Assembly: GCA_017856375.1 (NCBI GenBank)
Contig: JAFMFC010000002.1
Coordinates: 26,740 to 90,739 of the forward strand
Source: Ilumatobacteraceae bacterium
GTDB lineage: Bacteria; Actinomycetota; Acidimicrobiia; Acidimicrobiales; Ilumatobacteraceae
Direction of reading: 5' to 3'
Length of the DNA stretch: 64,000 bases
This document shows, piece by piece, positions 33,378 to 40,892 of this stretch; position 1 is the first letter of the stretch, and every line of letters starts with the position of its first letter. The position numbers and the translations under genes are program-made. A model generated the notes under the pieces. It did not search any database. It was not told where the DNA came from and saw nothing but the letters and a program-made list of their open reading frames with translations.

Positions 33378-33854
33378 CTAGATGGCGAGACGTTGCTCTG
33401 ACGAGCCGATTTGATGCAACGCTGTATCGACGTCGTGCTTGACACCAGCCAATGGGAGCACATTCAGAACACCCTGACCCTGTCGCATGACGTCGATCAG
33501 TTGGTCTCCCTGGCACAACACCACCGACTGCCCGTTGATCACGATGTGTGCTGCCGAAATGTCGCTATCAACGTGTCGACGCATGTACTCGAAGACCTCG
33601 CGGACGCTCTCCAACTTGATTCCGGCATCCAACAGGTTCTTGATGACTCGAAGCTCGAGGAGGTCTCGATAGGTATACACCCGACGGGATCCACTGCCCT
33701 GTGCGTCGCAGCCGGATGGCCGGACGAGGTTGGTGCGTGCCCAGTAGTCCAACTGGCGGTACGTGATCCCGACGATCTGAGCTGCGGTCTTGCCCCCGAA
33801 ACCTGTCTGACTCGAGGCTCCCTGTTCCGACGACATCCCCTGCCCCAACGACAT
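33378..33854 (-). CDS. MerR-family transcriptional regulator (Rv1830-like)
   Basis: 158 residues with an N-terminal MerR winged helix-turn-helix ('KTAAQIVGITYRQLDYWART', 'SRRVYTYRDLLELRVIKNLL') and a C-terminal domain 'HIVINGQSVVLCQGDQL' instead of a metal-binding loop. Position after the DUF151 gene matches Rv1830 of Mycobacterium tuberculosis. ATG 33854 has TAGCCT six bases upstream, so it may be transcribed alone as well as from the garA-ftsR unit. It is probably a DNA-binding regulator of cell division or metabolism genes; the targets are not visible here. Confidence 0.88.
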   Translation of the reverse strand: MSLGQGMSSEQGASSQTGFGGKTAAQIVGITYRQLDYWARTNLVRPSGCDAQGSGSRRVYTYRDLLELRVIKNLLDAGIKLESVREVFEYMRRHVDSDISAAHIVINGQSVVLCQGDQLIDVMRQGQGVLNVLPLAGVKHDVDTALHQIGSSEQRLAI

Positions 33855-33860
33855 CCCGTC

Positions 33861-33866
33861 AGGCTA
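33861..33866 (-). promoter_or_regulatory. internal hexamer before the Rv1830-like merR
   Basis: TAGCCT, spacer GACGGG, then ATG 33854; in the 32-base gap after the DUF151 gene. Confidence 0.5.
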
Positions 33867-33886
33867 AGGGCGTTCCGAGCACCCTG

Positions 33887-34369
33887 CTACTGGCCAAAAT
33901 CCTCTGGGCTGATGTTGTTGATGAATTCACGGAAATCGTCGATGATTTCCTCGGTTTCGGCTCCTTCGTTGGCCACGTCACGACCCACCTCGTCCACGAG
34001 ACTCGCCTGAGCGTAAATCTGCACCCCGGCGCGAATGGCAACTGCCACCCCATCCGACGGACGACAAGACACGATGTACTCCCCTCCATCCAGGGAGAGT
34101 TCAGCGAAGTATGTGTGATCTTTCACCTCGGTCAACACCAACTTGTCCACTTGATGCCCAAGCTCACCGATCATGTTCAACATCAAGTCGTGCGTCAATG
34201 GACGCTCGGGAACAATTCCCTCGAGCGCATAGTGGATTGCCGAGGCCTCCGGTCCTCCGATGTAAATGGGAATCACCCGACGCTTGCCCGAAGATTCGCG
34301 AAGCATCATCACGGGAACACTCGAGGGAACCTCGAGTCGCACACCTTCAAGTTCAAGTTCAACCAACAC
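33887..34369 (-). CDS. bifunctional nuclease family protein (DUF151)
   Basis: 160 residues. The opening 'VELELEGVRLEVPSSVPVMML', 'RVIPIYIGGPEASAIHYAL' and 'SCRPSDGVAVAIRAGVQIYA' are the DUF151 signatures; plant members have both DNase and RNase activity, bacterial members are less studied. The C-terminus is an acidic helical tail. GTG 34369 has TAATCT six bases upstream, immediately after the ftsR stop. Equivalent to Rv1829 in the mycobacterial garA cluster. Confidence 0.92.
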   Translation of the reverse strand: MLVELELEGVRLEVPSSVPVMMLRESSGKRRVIPIYIGGPEASAIHYALEGIVPERPLTHDLMLNMIGELGHQVDKLVLTEVKDHTYFAELSLDGGEYIVSCRPSDGVAVAIRAGVQIYAQASLVDEVGRDVANEGAETEEIIDDFREFINNISPEDFGQ

Positions 34370-34375
34370 AGCCGC

Positions 34376-34381
34376 AGATTA
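34376..34381 (-). promoter_or_regulatory. internal hexamer before the DUF151 gene
   Basis: TAATCT, spacer GCGGCT, then GTG 34369. Begins at the base next to the ftsR TGA. Confidence 0.5.
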
Positions 34382-35161
34382 TCAATCGGCCGCAGCGCGC
34401 CCGTCGGACAACTGTCTGATCAATCGAGCCATCAAGTTCGCCCGGAGGCGCTCACCGAGATCGACGAATTCATCCACCATCTCGAGTGCCTGGACGCGTG
34501 ACTGCGGATTGCGTTGCCGAAGGTACGGGAGGATCCGCTGCTCGTAGAGATCTGCCTCCCGCTCAACCGTGTGACGGACCGTTTTCAGGTGACGAGCGTC
34601 GATACCCAATTCGATGAATCGCGCAGCGATCTCGAGGATCTCCCGATCTGCCGGCGAGAACAACTCCTCCGATCCGATCTTCTTCGGGTTGATCAGACCT
34701 GCCGCGAGCACCCCTGCCAGAACCGTCTCGCTTACTTTTGCCTCCGACATCAGCTCTCCCCTGCTCAGGGAGGACGTGTCGTCGGTGACGACCGGACGAG
34801 GTGGGGCCTTCTTTGCCGCGGTTGCCTTGGCTGTCGGATGATTCGCCGTCGACTGCGCATTCATGATGCCTCGTGGTGCGGTGGCGTCATATGGACGCAC
34901 CATTCCGTCACTCGTATCACTGTCTAGACGTGTACGGATCACCTTCAGCGGCAGGTAGTTCTCGCGCTGTTCGCGAAGAATAAACCGCAAGCGTTCGATT
35001 TCGGCTTGCGTGAACTTTCGATATCCAGATGCGGTTCTCTCGGGTTCGATCAAACCCTGGCTCTCCAAAAAGCGAATCTTGGAGATCGTGACGTCCGGGA
35101 ATTCCTCGAGCAATAAACCGAGCACTTCGCCAATCGAGAGATATGTCTTTTCATCCATCAT
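34382..35161 (-). CDS. ftsR: FtsR-like MerR regulator (Rv1828-like)
   Basis: 259 residues. An N-terminal MerR DNA-binding domain ('SIGEVLGLLLEEFPDVTISK', 'LESQGLIEPERTASGYRKF') is followed by a Lys/Ala-rich linker and a helical C-terminal domain ending 'RQLSDGRAAAD'. In corynebacteria FtsR activates ftsZ; equivalence here is by position (garA-ftsR-DUF151-merR) and sequence. Start ATG 35161; the frame is closed just upstream by TGA. A GGTGA sequence seven bases before could be a weak Shine-Dalgarno. 35 bases separate it from garA. Confidence 0.9.
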   Translation of the reverse strand: MMDEKTYLSIGEVLGLLLEEFPDVTISKIRFLESQGLIEPERTASGYRKFTQAEIERLRFILREQRENYLPLKVIRTRLDSDTSDGMVRPYDATAPRGIMNAQSTANHPTAKATAAKKAPPRPVVTDDTSSLSRGELMSEAKVSETVLAGVLAAGLINPKKIGSEELFSPADREILEIAARFIELGIDARHLKTVRHTVEREADLYEQRILPYLRQRNPQSRVQALEMVDEFVDLGERLRANLMARLIRQLSDGRAAAD

Positions 35162-35196
35162 CGGTCATTCACCACGCGCACTAACGAGTACCAATC

Positions 35197-35682
35197 TCAC
35201 TGCCGACCATCAAAGAACACCATCCGATATTTACCGATCTGCAGTTCGTCTCCATGACGCAGCGTCCCGGTCTCGATGCGATTTTGATTGATGTACGTGC
35301 CGTTCAAGGATCCCATGTCTTGAATCCGATACTCCCCACCATCAACTTCGATCACTGCGTGACGTCTGGACACCGTCACGTCATCGAGACAGATTGCGCT
35401 GTCGGGGTGACGACCAAGGTCGACGTTCCTGCTGCGGAGCATGAAGCGCTCGCCTGATCGATCCCCAGAACGCACCACGAGGACACCGGTGCCTTCAGGG
35501 ATCTGCGCCAAGTCAATTTGCACGTTGTCCTCGTCTCCAAAAGCGTCCTGCATTGGGTCAGCCTTGGGCAGCGAGATGGTTCGCACGACGGGCCTGTCGA
35601 GTACTGCCCCGCACGCAGAACAAAAGGCGGACTGAGGAGGGTTCCGGTGCCCGCAGTTGTTGCAGAAAACGTAGGCCGACAC
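35197..35682 (-). CDS. garA: FHA-domain protein GarA-like with N-terminal zinc ribbon
   Basis: 161 residues from GTG 35682; the longer track ORF reads into pgsA. It starts with a zinc ribbon 'FCNNCGHRNPPQSAFCSACG' and ends with an FHA domain: 'VDLGRHPDSAICLDDVTVSRRHAVIE' holds the phosphothreonine-binding Arg/Ser/Arg-His, and 'MGSLNGTYINQNR' the Asn-Gly. Mycobacterial GarA has a phosphorylated ETTS site at the N-terminus instead, which I do not see here. TACGGT is seven bases before the start, overlapping the pgsA stop. Confidence 0.9.
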   Translation of the reverse strand: MSAYVFCNNCGHRNPPQSAFCSACGAVLDRPVVRTISLPKADPMQDAFGDEDNVQIDLAQIPEGTGVLVVRSGDRSGERFMLRSRNVDLGRHPDSAICLDDVTVSRRHAVIEVDGGEYRIQDMGSLNGTYINQNRIETGTLRHGDELQIGKYRMVFFDGRQ

Positions 35683-35687
35683 GCCCT

Positions 35688-36260
35688 TTACCGTACTCCC
35701 CTCTCGGCACGACCTGTCCTGACAGCAGCACGAACACGTGGCAGGTAATCGATGGCTGTGTACCAACTAAGAATCAGGCCCGGAACACCGAGCACCCAAC
35801 CCGTCGCCCATGCGGCACCTGCGGTCGGATGGTCCGAGGTGCCAAGTAGCAGGAGCGGTACGGCCATCATCAGGAGGAAGGTGTATCGCTTGCCCAGGGT
35901 GGTAACGGGAAAGCGTTTCATCCCGAGCAGCTTCCCGACGACCATCATCAGTCCCACCAGTACCTCTCGTATGAGAATCAGACCGACGAACCAGTCTGGG
36001 ACGCCAGGGTGCACGATCACCGAAACCGACGCGACGACAAAGAGCACACGATCGACCGTGGGATCAAAGATCGCCCCAAATTCCGACTCCTGATCGAATC
36101 GCCGGGCCACCAAGCCATCCACCCAGTCGGTCATGCCCAGTATGCCGAGCAGCAACGCCGCGCCAGCAACCGACTCGTCAACGAACAACATCCAAAGAAA
36201 CAGCGGAAGACAACTCAGCCGAATGAACGTGAGCAGGTTCGGAATCGTCATCACTCGCAC
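35688..36260 (-). CDS. pgsA: CDP-alcohol phosphatidyltransferase (PgsA-like)
   Basis: 190 residues from GTG 36260, with about five membrane helices. The CDP-alcohol motif is complete: 'DGLVARRFDQESEFGAIFDP' followed by 'TVD', i.e. D-G-x2-A-R-x8-G-x3-D-x3-D. It makes a phospholipid head-group link from CDP-diacylglycerol, either glycerol-3-phosphate (PgsA) or a related alcohol. The track start at 36410 overlaps the divergent HIT gene; TACAGT seven bases before GTG 36260 supports the short form. Confidence 0.9.
   Translation of the reverse strand: MRVMTIPNLLTFIRLSCLPLFLWMLFVDESVAGAALLLGILGMTDWVDGLVARRFDQESEFGAIFDPTVDRVLFVVASVSVIVHPGVPDWFVGLILIREVLVGLMMVVGKLLGMKRFPVTTLGKRYTFLLMMAVPLLLLGTSDHPTAGAAWATGWVLGVPGLILSWYTAIDYLPRVRAAVRTGRAERGVR
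35690..35695 (-). promoter_or_regulatory. garA hexamer overlapping the pgsA stop
   Basis: TACGGT, seven bases before GTG 35682; its last T is the first base of the pgsA TAA. Confidence 0.5.
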
Positions 36261-36267
36261 GGCGCTG

Positions 36268-36273
36268 ACTGTA
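36268..36273 (-). promoter_or_regulatory. pgsA hexamer
   Basis: TACAGT, seven bases before GTG 36260; fixes the pgsA start. Confidence 0.5.
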
Positions 36274-36284
36274 GCGACGTCCAC

Positions 36285-36290
36285 TACTCT
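36285..36290 (+). promoter_or_regulatory. HIT-gene hexamer
   Basis: TACTCT, seven bases before GTG 36298; 11 bases from the divergent pgsA hexamer. Confidence 0.5.
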
Positions 36291-36297
36291 TCGAACC

Positions 36298-36693
36298 GTG
36301 TCGAGCATCTTTACCCGGATCATCAAAGGGGAACTTCCCGCGCACCTCGTACATCGGGATGAGACGTGCATCAGTTTCCTGTCCATCAATCCCCTCGCAC
36401 CAGGACACACGCTTGTCGTTCCGATTCGCGAAGTCGACCACTGGACCGATCTCGACGACGACGAAGCTACTCATCTCATGCTTGTGGCAAAGCAGATCGG
36501 CCGAGCTCAGCAGACGGTGTTTGCTCCTCAACGCGTGGGGTTGATCGTCGCCGGTTACGAGGTACCTCACTGCCACATCCATGTGGTGCCCACCACGTCG
36601 ATGCGACAACTCGACTTTGCCAATGCGGCAACAAAAGTCGACCACGAAGAGCTCGCACGTCATGCTGGCGCCCTGCGCGACGCGCTCTCCTGA
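36298..36693 (+). CDS. HIT-family nucleotide hydrolase
   Basis: 131 residues from GTG 36298, 'VSSIFTRIIKGELPAHLVH'. The histidine triad 'PHCHIHVVP' lies near residue 100, preceded by 'INPLAPGHTLVVP'. It hydrolyses nucleotide phosphoramidates or diadenosine polyphosphates. TACTCT is seven bases upstream, and the start is only 37 bases from the divergent pgsA start. In many actinobacteria a HIT gene lies next to pgsA, so the pair is a conserved neighbourhood. Confidence 0.93.
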   Translation: MSSIFTRIIKGELPAHLVHRDETCISFLSINPLAPGHTLVVPIREVDHWTDLDDDEATHLMLVAKQIGRAQQTVFAPQRVGLIVAGYEVPHCHIHVVPTTSMRQLDFANAATKVDHEELARHAGALRDALS

Positions 36694-36700
36694 GCCGAAT

Positions 36701-37399
36701 CTAAAAGAGGGTGTCGGGTAAGTCCGGCTCGAGCAGACGCGGCGAGTTGTTGCGAACGCTGTTGACTTCGTGGCTCGCTTGGGAGGACTGGAGCGCGATC
36801 TCGCTGGCCCCGAGAATTACCTCGAGGTTGGGAGCGTTGGACTCTCCGAGCCACTCCCCTACACCCCGCTGATCCAGTAAGAGCGGCATCCGATCATGAA
36901 TGTGCCCGATTGACGAGTTCGCTGATTGGGTCAACATGACGCAGCGACGTTCGTCCCGTTCACGCGACAAGAGACCAGCTGCAGCCATCATCGAGTGATG
37001 CCGGAGCGACGACCCTTCTTCAGCAGAGATGAAAAACGGATGCTTTCCCTTGCCAAGACCAAGACGAGATTTGGTCTCTTCATTGGTCAACCATTCGTAG
37101 TAGCCAGATAAGGGAATTACGCAACGTCCCCCCGTCGTAAAACGCCGAAAGGTTGGTTTCTCAAATACGGATTCGACCCGTGCATTGATCACCAAAGAAT
37201 TCTGACCCTTCCACGGAGCGAGAAAACCCCACACCGCGTCCTCGACAACTCGATGATTCGAGCCGACGACGACGGGCAATAGATGCGATGGCGCAACGTT
37301 GTATGACGGAGAAAACGGTCGAGACGTCAAGTCCATCGAAACTGAGAAGGCGGACATAATCTCCTTCGTGCCAGGAACACGCACGAACCTTCCACACAT
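36701..37399 (-). CDS. SOS response-associated peptidase (HMCES/YedK, SRAP) family protein
   Basis: 232 residues. The catalytic Cys2 of 'MCGRFVRVPG' forms a thiazolidine crosslink to abasic sites in single-stranded DNA. 'NARVESVFEKPTF', 'VIPLSGYYEW' and 'IHDRMPLLL' carry the conserved Asn, Glu and His. It shields abasic sites at replication forks. No SOS-box was found before it. It follows DUF554 by six bases. Confidence 0.94.
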   Translation of the reverse strand: MCGRFVRVPGTKEIMSAFSVSMDLTSRPFSPSYNVAPSHLLPVVVGSNHRVVEDAVWGFLAPWKGQNSLVINARVESVFEKPTFRRFTTGGRCVIPLSGYYEWLTNEETKSRLGLGKGKHPFFISAEEGSSLRHHSMMAAAGLLSRERDERRCVMLTQSANSSIGHIHDRMPLLLDQRGVGEWLGESNAPNLEVILGASEIALQSSQASHEVNSVRNNSPRLLEPDLPDTLF

Positions 37400-37405
37400 G
37401 ATCGG

Positions 37406-38113
37406 CTACCAGGGACGCATGCCATCGGCAAACAACACCACCAGAATCGGCGTGGTCACCAATCCGGGCAACATCGAGCCGAGGCGAATCTTGGCGACCT
37501 CCAAGAGGTTCAGCCCGATTCCCATCACAGCGATTCCGCCGACCGCATACAACTCAAGTTCAACTCGAGGCACAAGGAGATCGTCCAATCCCGTCCCAAA
37601 GAGAGTGAGAACGCCCTGCACAACAAAAACACTCACCGCACTGAAGATGGCGCCAACCCCGTAAAGCGACCCAAATATCACACTCATGAAGCCATCCAAC
37701 GATGCCTTGATCATGTACAACCGCGGTACGCCGCCCGAGGCATCCTCGATTGCACCGAGCACCGTCAACGGGCCGACACAGAACAGCAGGCTCGCCGTAG
37801 CAAAGCCCTTGACAAACGAGGACCCTTCCGCCTTCGATGCGAATCGGCGCTGCAAGGCCGAACCCAGAGACTCCAGTGCTTCGTCGATCTTCAGCATCTC
37901 TCCGATGATCACACCGAGAACCATTCCGAGCAACGGAAAGATCACGTTGTCCGTGCGCAAGAGATCCGACAGTCCGATGGACAACGTCACCAAACCAATC
38001 ACCTTGACCACGGAATCCCGCACTCGTTCCGGAACTCGCGCTCCGTAACGAACTCCGATCACACCACCCAGCGCAACGGTGAAGGTGTTGACAAGCGTTC
38101 CTAGTCCGATCAC
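37406..38113 (-). CDS. DUF554-family membrane protein
   Basis: 235 residues, hydrophobic, with about six to seven membrane helices. 'GTLVNTFTVALGGVIGVRYG' opens it and 'ATASLLFCVGPLTVLGAIEDA' is the DUF554 signature. Function unknown; a transporter or channel has been suggested for the family. GTG 38113 has TAGCCT six bases upstream; tRNA-Pro lies 45 bases upstream, transcribed the same way. Confidence 0.92.
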   Translation of the reverse strand: MIGLGTLVNTFTVALGGVIGVRYGARVPERVRDSVVKVIGLVTLSIGLSDLLRTDNVIFPLLGMVLGVIIGEMLKIDEALESLGSALQRRFASKAEGSSFVKGFATASLLFCVGPLTVLGAIEDASGGVPRLYMIKASLDGFMSVIFGSLYGVGAIFSAVSVFVVQGVLTLFGTGLDDLLVPRVELELYAVGGIAVMGIGLNLLEVAKIRLGSMLPGLVTTPILVVLFADGMRPW

Positions 38114-38119
38114 CCGAAC

Positions 38120-38125
38120 AGGCTA
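38120..38125 (-). promoter_or_regulatory. DUF554-SRAP unit hexamer
   Basis: TAGCCT, spacer GTTCGG, then GTG 38113. Confidence 0.55.
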
Positions 38126-38157
38126 TTCATGGGAATCCGAGACGGATAACTATCGAT

Positions 38158-38235
38158 TGGTCGGGCTGGCGGGATTTGAACCCACGACCTCTTGTCCCCC
38201 AGACAAGCGCGCTAACCAAGCTGCGCTACAGCCCG
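38158..38235 (-). tRNA. tRNA-Pro (anticodon GGG)
   Basis: Read on the minus strand the sequence begins CGGGCTGTAGCGCAGC and ends CAGCCCGA CCA. The acceptor arms CGGGCTG/CAGCCCG pair fully, the anticodon arm is CTTGT-CTGGGGG-ACAAG, giving the anticodon GGG, and the T arm shows GTTCAAATC. The CCA end is encoded in the DNA (38158-38160). No intron or distortion. Confidence 0.97.
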
Positions 38236-38258
38236 TAGCGCTCGAAGCCTACCGTCGT

Positions 38259-38480
38259 TCAGCGGAACAGGTCGATGAACCGCCACCCGAGATACAACAC
38301 AAGAAGTGTGACCAACAATTTGAAGTGCCACGGGACCTTTTCATCCGCGTCAGTGAGCCCCTTCAGATCAAGATTCTTTGCCGTTACCAAACCGACACTT
38401 CGACCACAGTTTGGACACGTGCCGTCTTCCCGCACTCCCGAAGGCGCAAAATACCGCGAACACTCCTCGCACCACGGCAC
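38259..38480 (-). CDS. small zinc-ribbon membrane protein
   Basis: 73 residues from GTG 38480. The N-terminus has a four-Cys zinc ribbon ('WCEECSRYF' and 'GTCPNCGRS'), then a linker and a single membrane helix near the C-terminus ('KLLVTLLVLYLGWRFI'). Starts two bases after the der stop, so cotranscribed. Conserved in acidimicrobial and related genomes in my memory of similar layouts, without known role; the ribbon would face the cytoplasm. Confidence 0.75.
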   Translation of the reverse strand: MPWCEECSRYFAPSGVREDGTCPNCGRSVGLVTAKNLDLKGLTDADEKVPWHFKLLVTLLVLYLGWRFIDLFR

Positions 38481-38482
38481 GA

Positions 38483-39790
38483 CTATTCCGTCCTACGACG
38501 CACGCGCATCTTGATGGGCGTGCTCCCAAAACCGAAGCGCTCACGAAGCACTCGCTCCAGGTATCTCAAGTAGTGCTGGCTCAATTCTCTGTTCACGAAC
38601 AATGTGAATGTGGGTGGATCAGTGGCGCCCTGCAACGCATATAAAACGCGAGCGCCGGCCCCAGCCGGTTGTCGCTGCTGGGCTTCCGCAAGTACACGGT
38701 TCACATCTGTCGTGGCAACGCGTTTGCGATAGCCACTGATGCTCTCGCGAATGAGTGGCAATAATCGGTGAACCCCGCGTCCGGTCAAGGCGGAAAGTCT
38801 CACGATCGGTGAATCACCGATGAAATAGAGCTTGCGGGTCAAGTCGGCGTCAACCTGATCCTTTTGCTCATCGTCCAGCGCATCCCACTTGTTCAGTACG
38901 ACCAACAAAGGACTTCCCGACGCATCAATACGCTCCGCGAGTCTTTGGTCCTGTGCCGTGATGCCTTCTTGTGCATCGATCACGAGGAGGGCAACATCCG
39001 ATTCGTCAACAGCGCGCAGCGCACGCACGAAGGAGTAATACTCGGCAGATTCGTCCACCTTGCTTTTGCGACGCATGCCGGCCGTGTCGACGAAAACGAT
39101 CCTGCCGTCGTCAGTCTCGACAATGGTGTCGATCGCATCACGAGTGGTCCCTGGCATGTCATGTGTGATTGATCGGTCTTCGCCAACCAACCGATTGAAC
39201 AACGTGCTCTTGCCCACGTTCGGGCGGCCGACGATCGCCACCCGTGGCGCATCGTCGCGAGGTTCCGACTCGGGTATCACCTCGTCGTCGGCGGCATCAA
39301 CACGCTCAAGAATTTCATCCAGGAGGTCGCCGGATTTTCTTCCGTGGAGAGCCGAAACTGGGCTCGGCTCTCCGAACCCGAGTTGCATGAACTCCCAACT
39401 GTCTGGTTCGCGTTTGTCAGAATCAACTTTGTTCGTGATCACCATCACGGGACGCCCTGCTCGCCTCAGCCAGGCGGCAATCAATTCATCGTCATCGGTC
39501 ATTCCTACCTGCGAATCAACGACGAAGAGCACCAGGTCGGCTTCTGAAGCTGCCTGCTCGACCTGACGAGAAACCTTGTCGTCCAGAGGTGTCCCCACGG
39601 GCATCCAGCCACCCGTGTCGACGAGCAAGAACCGACGACCGGTCCACTCCACTTCGCGTTCGAAACGGTCTCTCGTGACACCGGGCTGATCCTCGACGAT
39701 CGCGACTTGTGAGCCCAAGAAGCGATTGAACAGTGTGCTCTTGCCCACGTTCGGGCGGCCGACGATGACCACTCGGGGCAGTTGTTTCAC
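38483..39790 (-). CDS. der: ribosome biogenesis GTPase Der (EngA)
   Basis: 435 residues from GTG 39790, with two tandem GTPase domains and a KH-like C-terminal domain. Both P-loops are 'GRPNVGKSTLFNR', both G3 regions have 'DTGGW' and 'DTAGM', and both G4 motifs are 'NKVD' and 'NKWD'. It helps mature the 50S subunit. The ORF track adds 14 residues upstream that overlap the intergenic region; TAGCCT seven bases before GTG 39790 supports the shorter start, divergent from ispH. Confidence 0.96.
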   Translation of the reverse strand: MKQLPRVVIVGRPNVGKSTLFNRFLGSQVAIVEDQPGVTRDRFEREVEWTGRRFLLVDTGGWMPVGTPLDDKVSRQVEQAASEADLVLFVVDSQVGMTDDDELIAAWLRRAGRPVMVITNKVDSDKREPDSWEFMQLGFGEPSPVSALHGRKSGDLLDEILERVDAADDEVIPESEPRDDAPRVAIVGRPNVGKSTLFNRLVGEDRSITHDMPGTTRDAIDTIVETDDGRIVFVDTAGMRRKSKVDESAEYYSFVRALRAVDESDVALLVIDAQEGITAQDQRLAERIDASGSPLLVVLNKWDALDDEQKDQVDADLTRKLYFIGDSPIVRLSALTGRGVHRLLPLIRESISGYRKRVATTDVNRVLAEAQQRQPAGAGARVLYALQGATDPPTFTLFVNRELSQHYLRYLERVLRERFGFGSTPIKMRVRRRTE

Positions 39791-39797
39791 CGTCTTG

Positions 39798-39803
39798 AGG
39801 CTA
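39798..39803 (-). promoter_or_regulatory. der hexamer
   Basis: TAGCCT, spacer CAAGACG (7), then GTG 39790. Confidence 0.5.
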
Positions 39804-39833
39804 ACGACACAGCACCGCCGGTCACGGCACATC

Positions 39834-39839
39834 TAGATT
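39834..39839 (+). promoter_or_regulatory. ispH hexamer
   Basis: TAGATT, nine bases before ATG 39849, the longest spacer in the set. Confidence 0.45.
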
Positions 39840-39848
39840 GAACACGAG

Positions 39849-40892
39849 ATGCACGCTGTTGAACAGGTTGAATCGGTTATTTTGGCGGCTCCCCGCGGCT
39901 TCTGCGCCGGCGTCGAAATGGCGATTAAGGCATTGGCATGGATGGTTCGCACTTTCGAGGCACCGGTGTACTGCTATCACGAGATCGTCCACAACAAGAT
40001 GGTCGTCGAGCGTTTTGCGCGACTCGGCGTCGTCTTCGTGGACGACATCGCCGACGTACCCTCTGGATCTCCGATCATGTTGTCAGCGCACGGCTCTGCT
40101 CCCGAAGTGGTCATGTCGGCACGTGAACGTGGGAGCTTTTTGGTCGACTCAGTCTGTCCTCTCGTTACCAAGGTGCACCACGAAGTAAAGACGAGAGCCG
40201 CCAAGGGTTACCGGGTGATCTACGTGGGTCATGAAGGCCACGAGGAAGCTGTAGGCACCATGGCAGTTGCTCCACAAGCAATTTCCCGAGTGGAATCCGT
40301 TGCTGAAGTAGACGCCCTACCTGAGTTTGCCGAGCCGGTCGCACTCCTCGCCCAAACGACACTTTCACACCGCGACTGGAGTGATGTTGCAATTCGAGTA
40401 CGGGAACGATTTCCCGAAGTCTGGACCCCTGGTCGAAGCGACCTTTGTTTTGCTACAACAAACAGACAATCGGCACTGGAAGCGATTTCTCAGGATTGTG
40501 ATGAGATTGTCGTCATTGGATCCGCCAATTCTTCGAACACGCTTGCTCTCGAGAAGTTGGCCAAGGCATCGGGCGCTAGGCGCGTCAGTCGAGTAAATAG
40601 CCCTGACGAGTTACCAAATGATGTCGCAGGAAGGGTTGGCGTCACTGCTGGTGCCTCTGCTCCAGAGGAACTGGTCGCTGCAGTAATCGCCAGACTGCAA
40701 CCGAAGAAGGAGGTTTCCGAGGTGCGCACCACCGAAGAAGATGAGTATTTCCCTCCGCCCCGCAACATTCGCCAACTACAGAACGCGATGGAACGAGCCA
40801 TTACTGCGCTCGTTGGCGGACCATCAATCCGCGAAACCTTCGACGACCGCTATCTGACCGCCAGTTCAGTACTGGAAATGCTCTCCAACTAG
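39849..40892 (+). CDS. ispH: 4-hydroxy-3-methylbut-2-enyl diphosphate reductase IspH
   Basis: 347 residues. The [4Fe-4S] ligands are Cys19 in 'PRGFCAGVEMAI', the Cys in 'DSVCPLVTKVH', and the Cys in 'DLCFATTNRQ'; substrate-binding residues 'SANSSNT' and 'GHEGHEEAVG' are present. It is the last step of the non-mevalonate isoprenoid pathway. TAGATT lies nine bases before ATG 39849. The stop TAG shares the palindrome CTAG with the stop of the convergent acyl-CoA dehydrogenase. Confidence 0.97.
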   Translation: MHAVEQVESVILAAPRGFCAGVEMAIKALAWMVRTFEAPVYCYHEIVHNKMVVERFARLGVVFVDDIADVPSGSPIMLSAHGSAPEVVMSARERGSFLVDSVCPLVTKVHHEVKTRAAKGYRVIYVGHEGHEEAVGTMAVAPQAISRVESVAEVDALPEFAEPVALLAQTTLSHRDWSDVAIRVRERFPEVWTPGRSDLCFATTNRQSALEAISQDCDEIVVIGSANSSNTLALEKLAKASGARRVSRVNSPDELPNDVAGRVGVTAGASAPEELVAAVIARLQPKKEVSEVRTTEEDEYFPPPRNIRQLQNAMERAITALVGGPSIRETFDDRYLTASSVLEMLSN

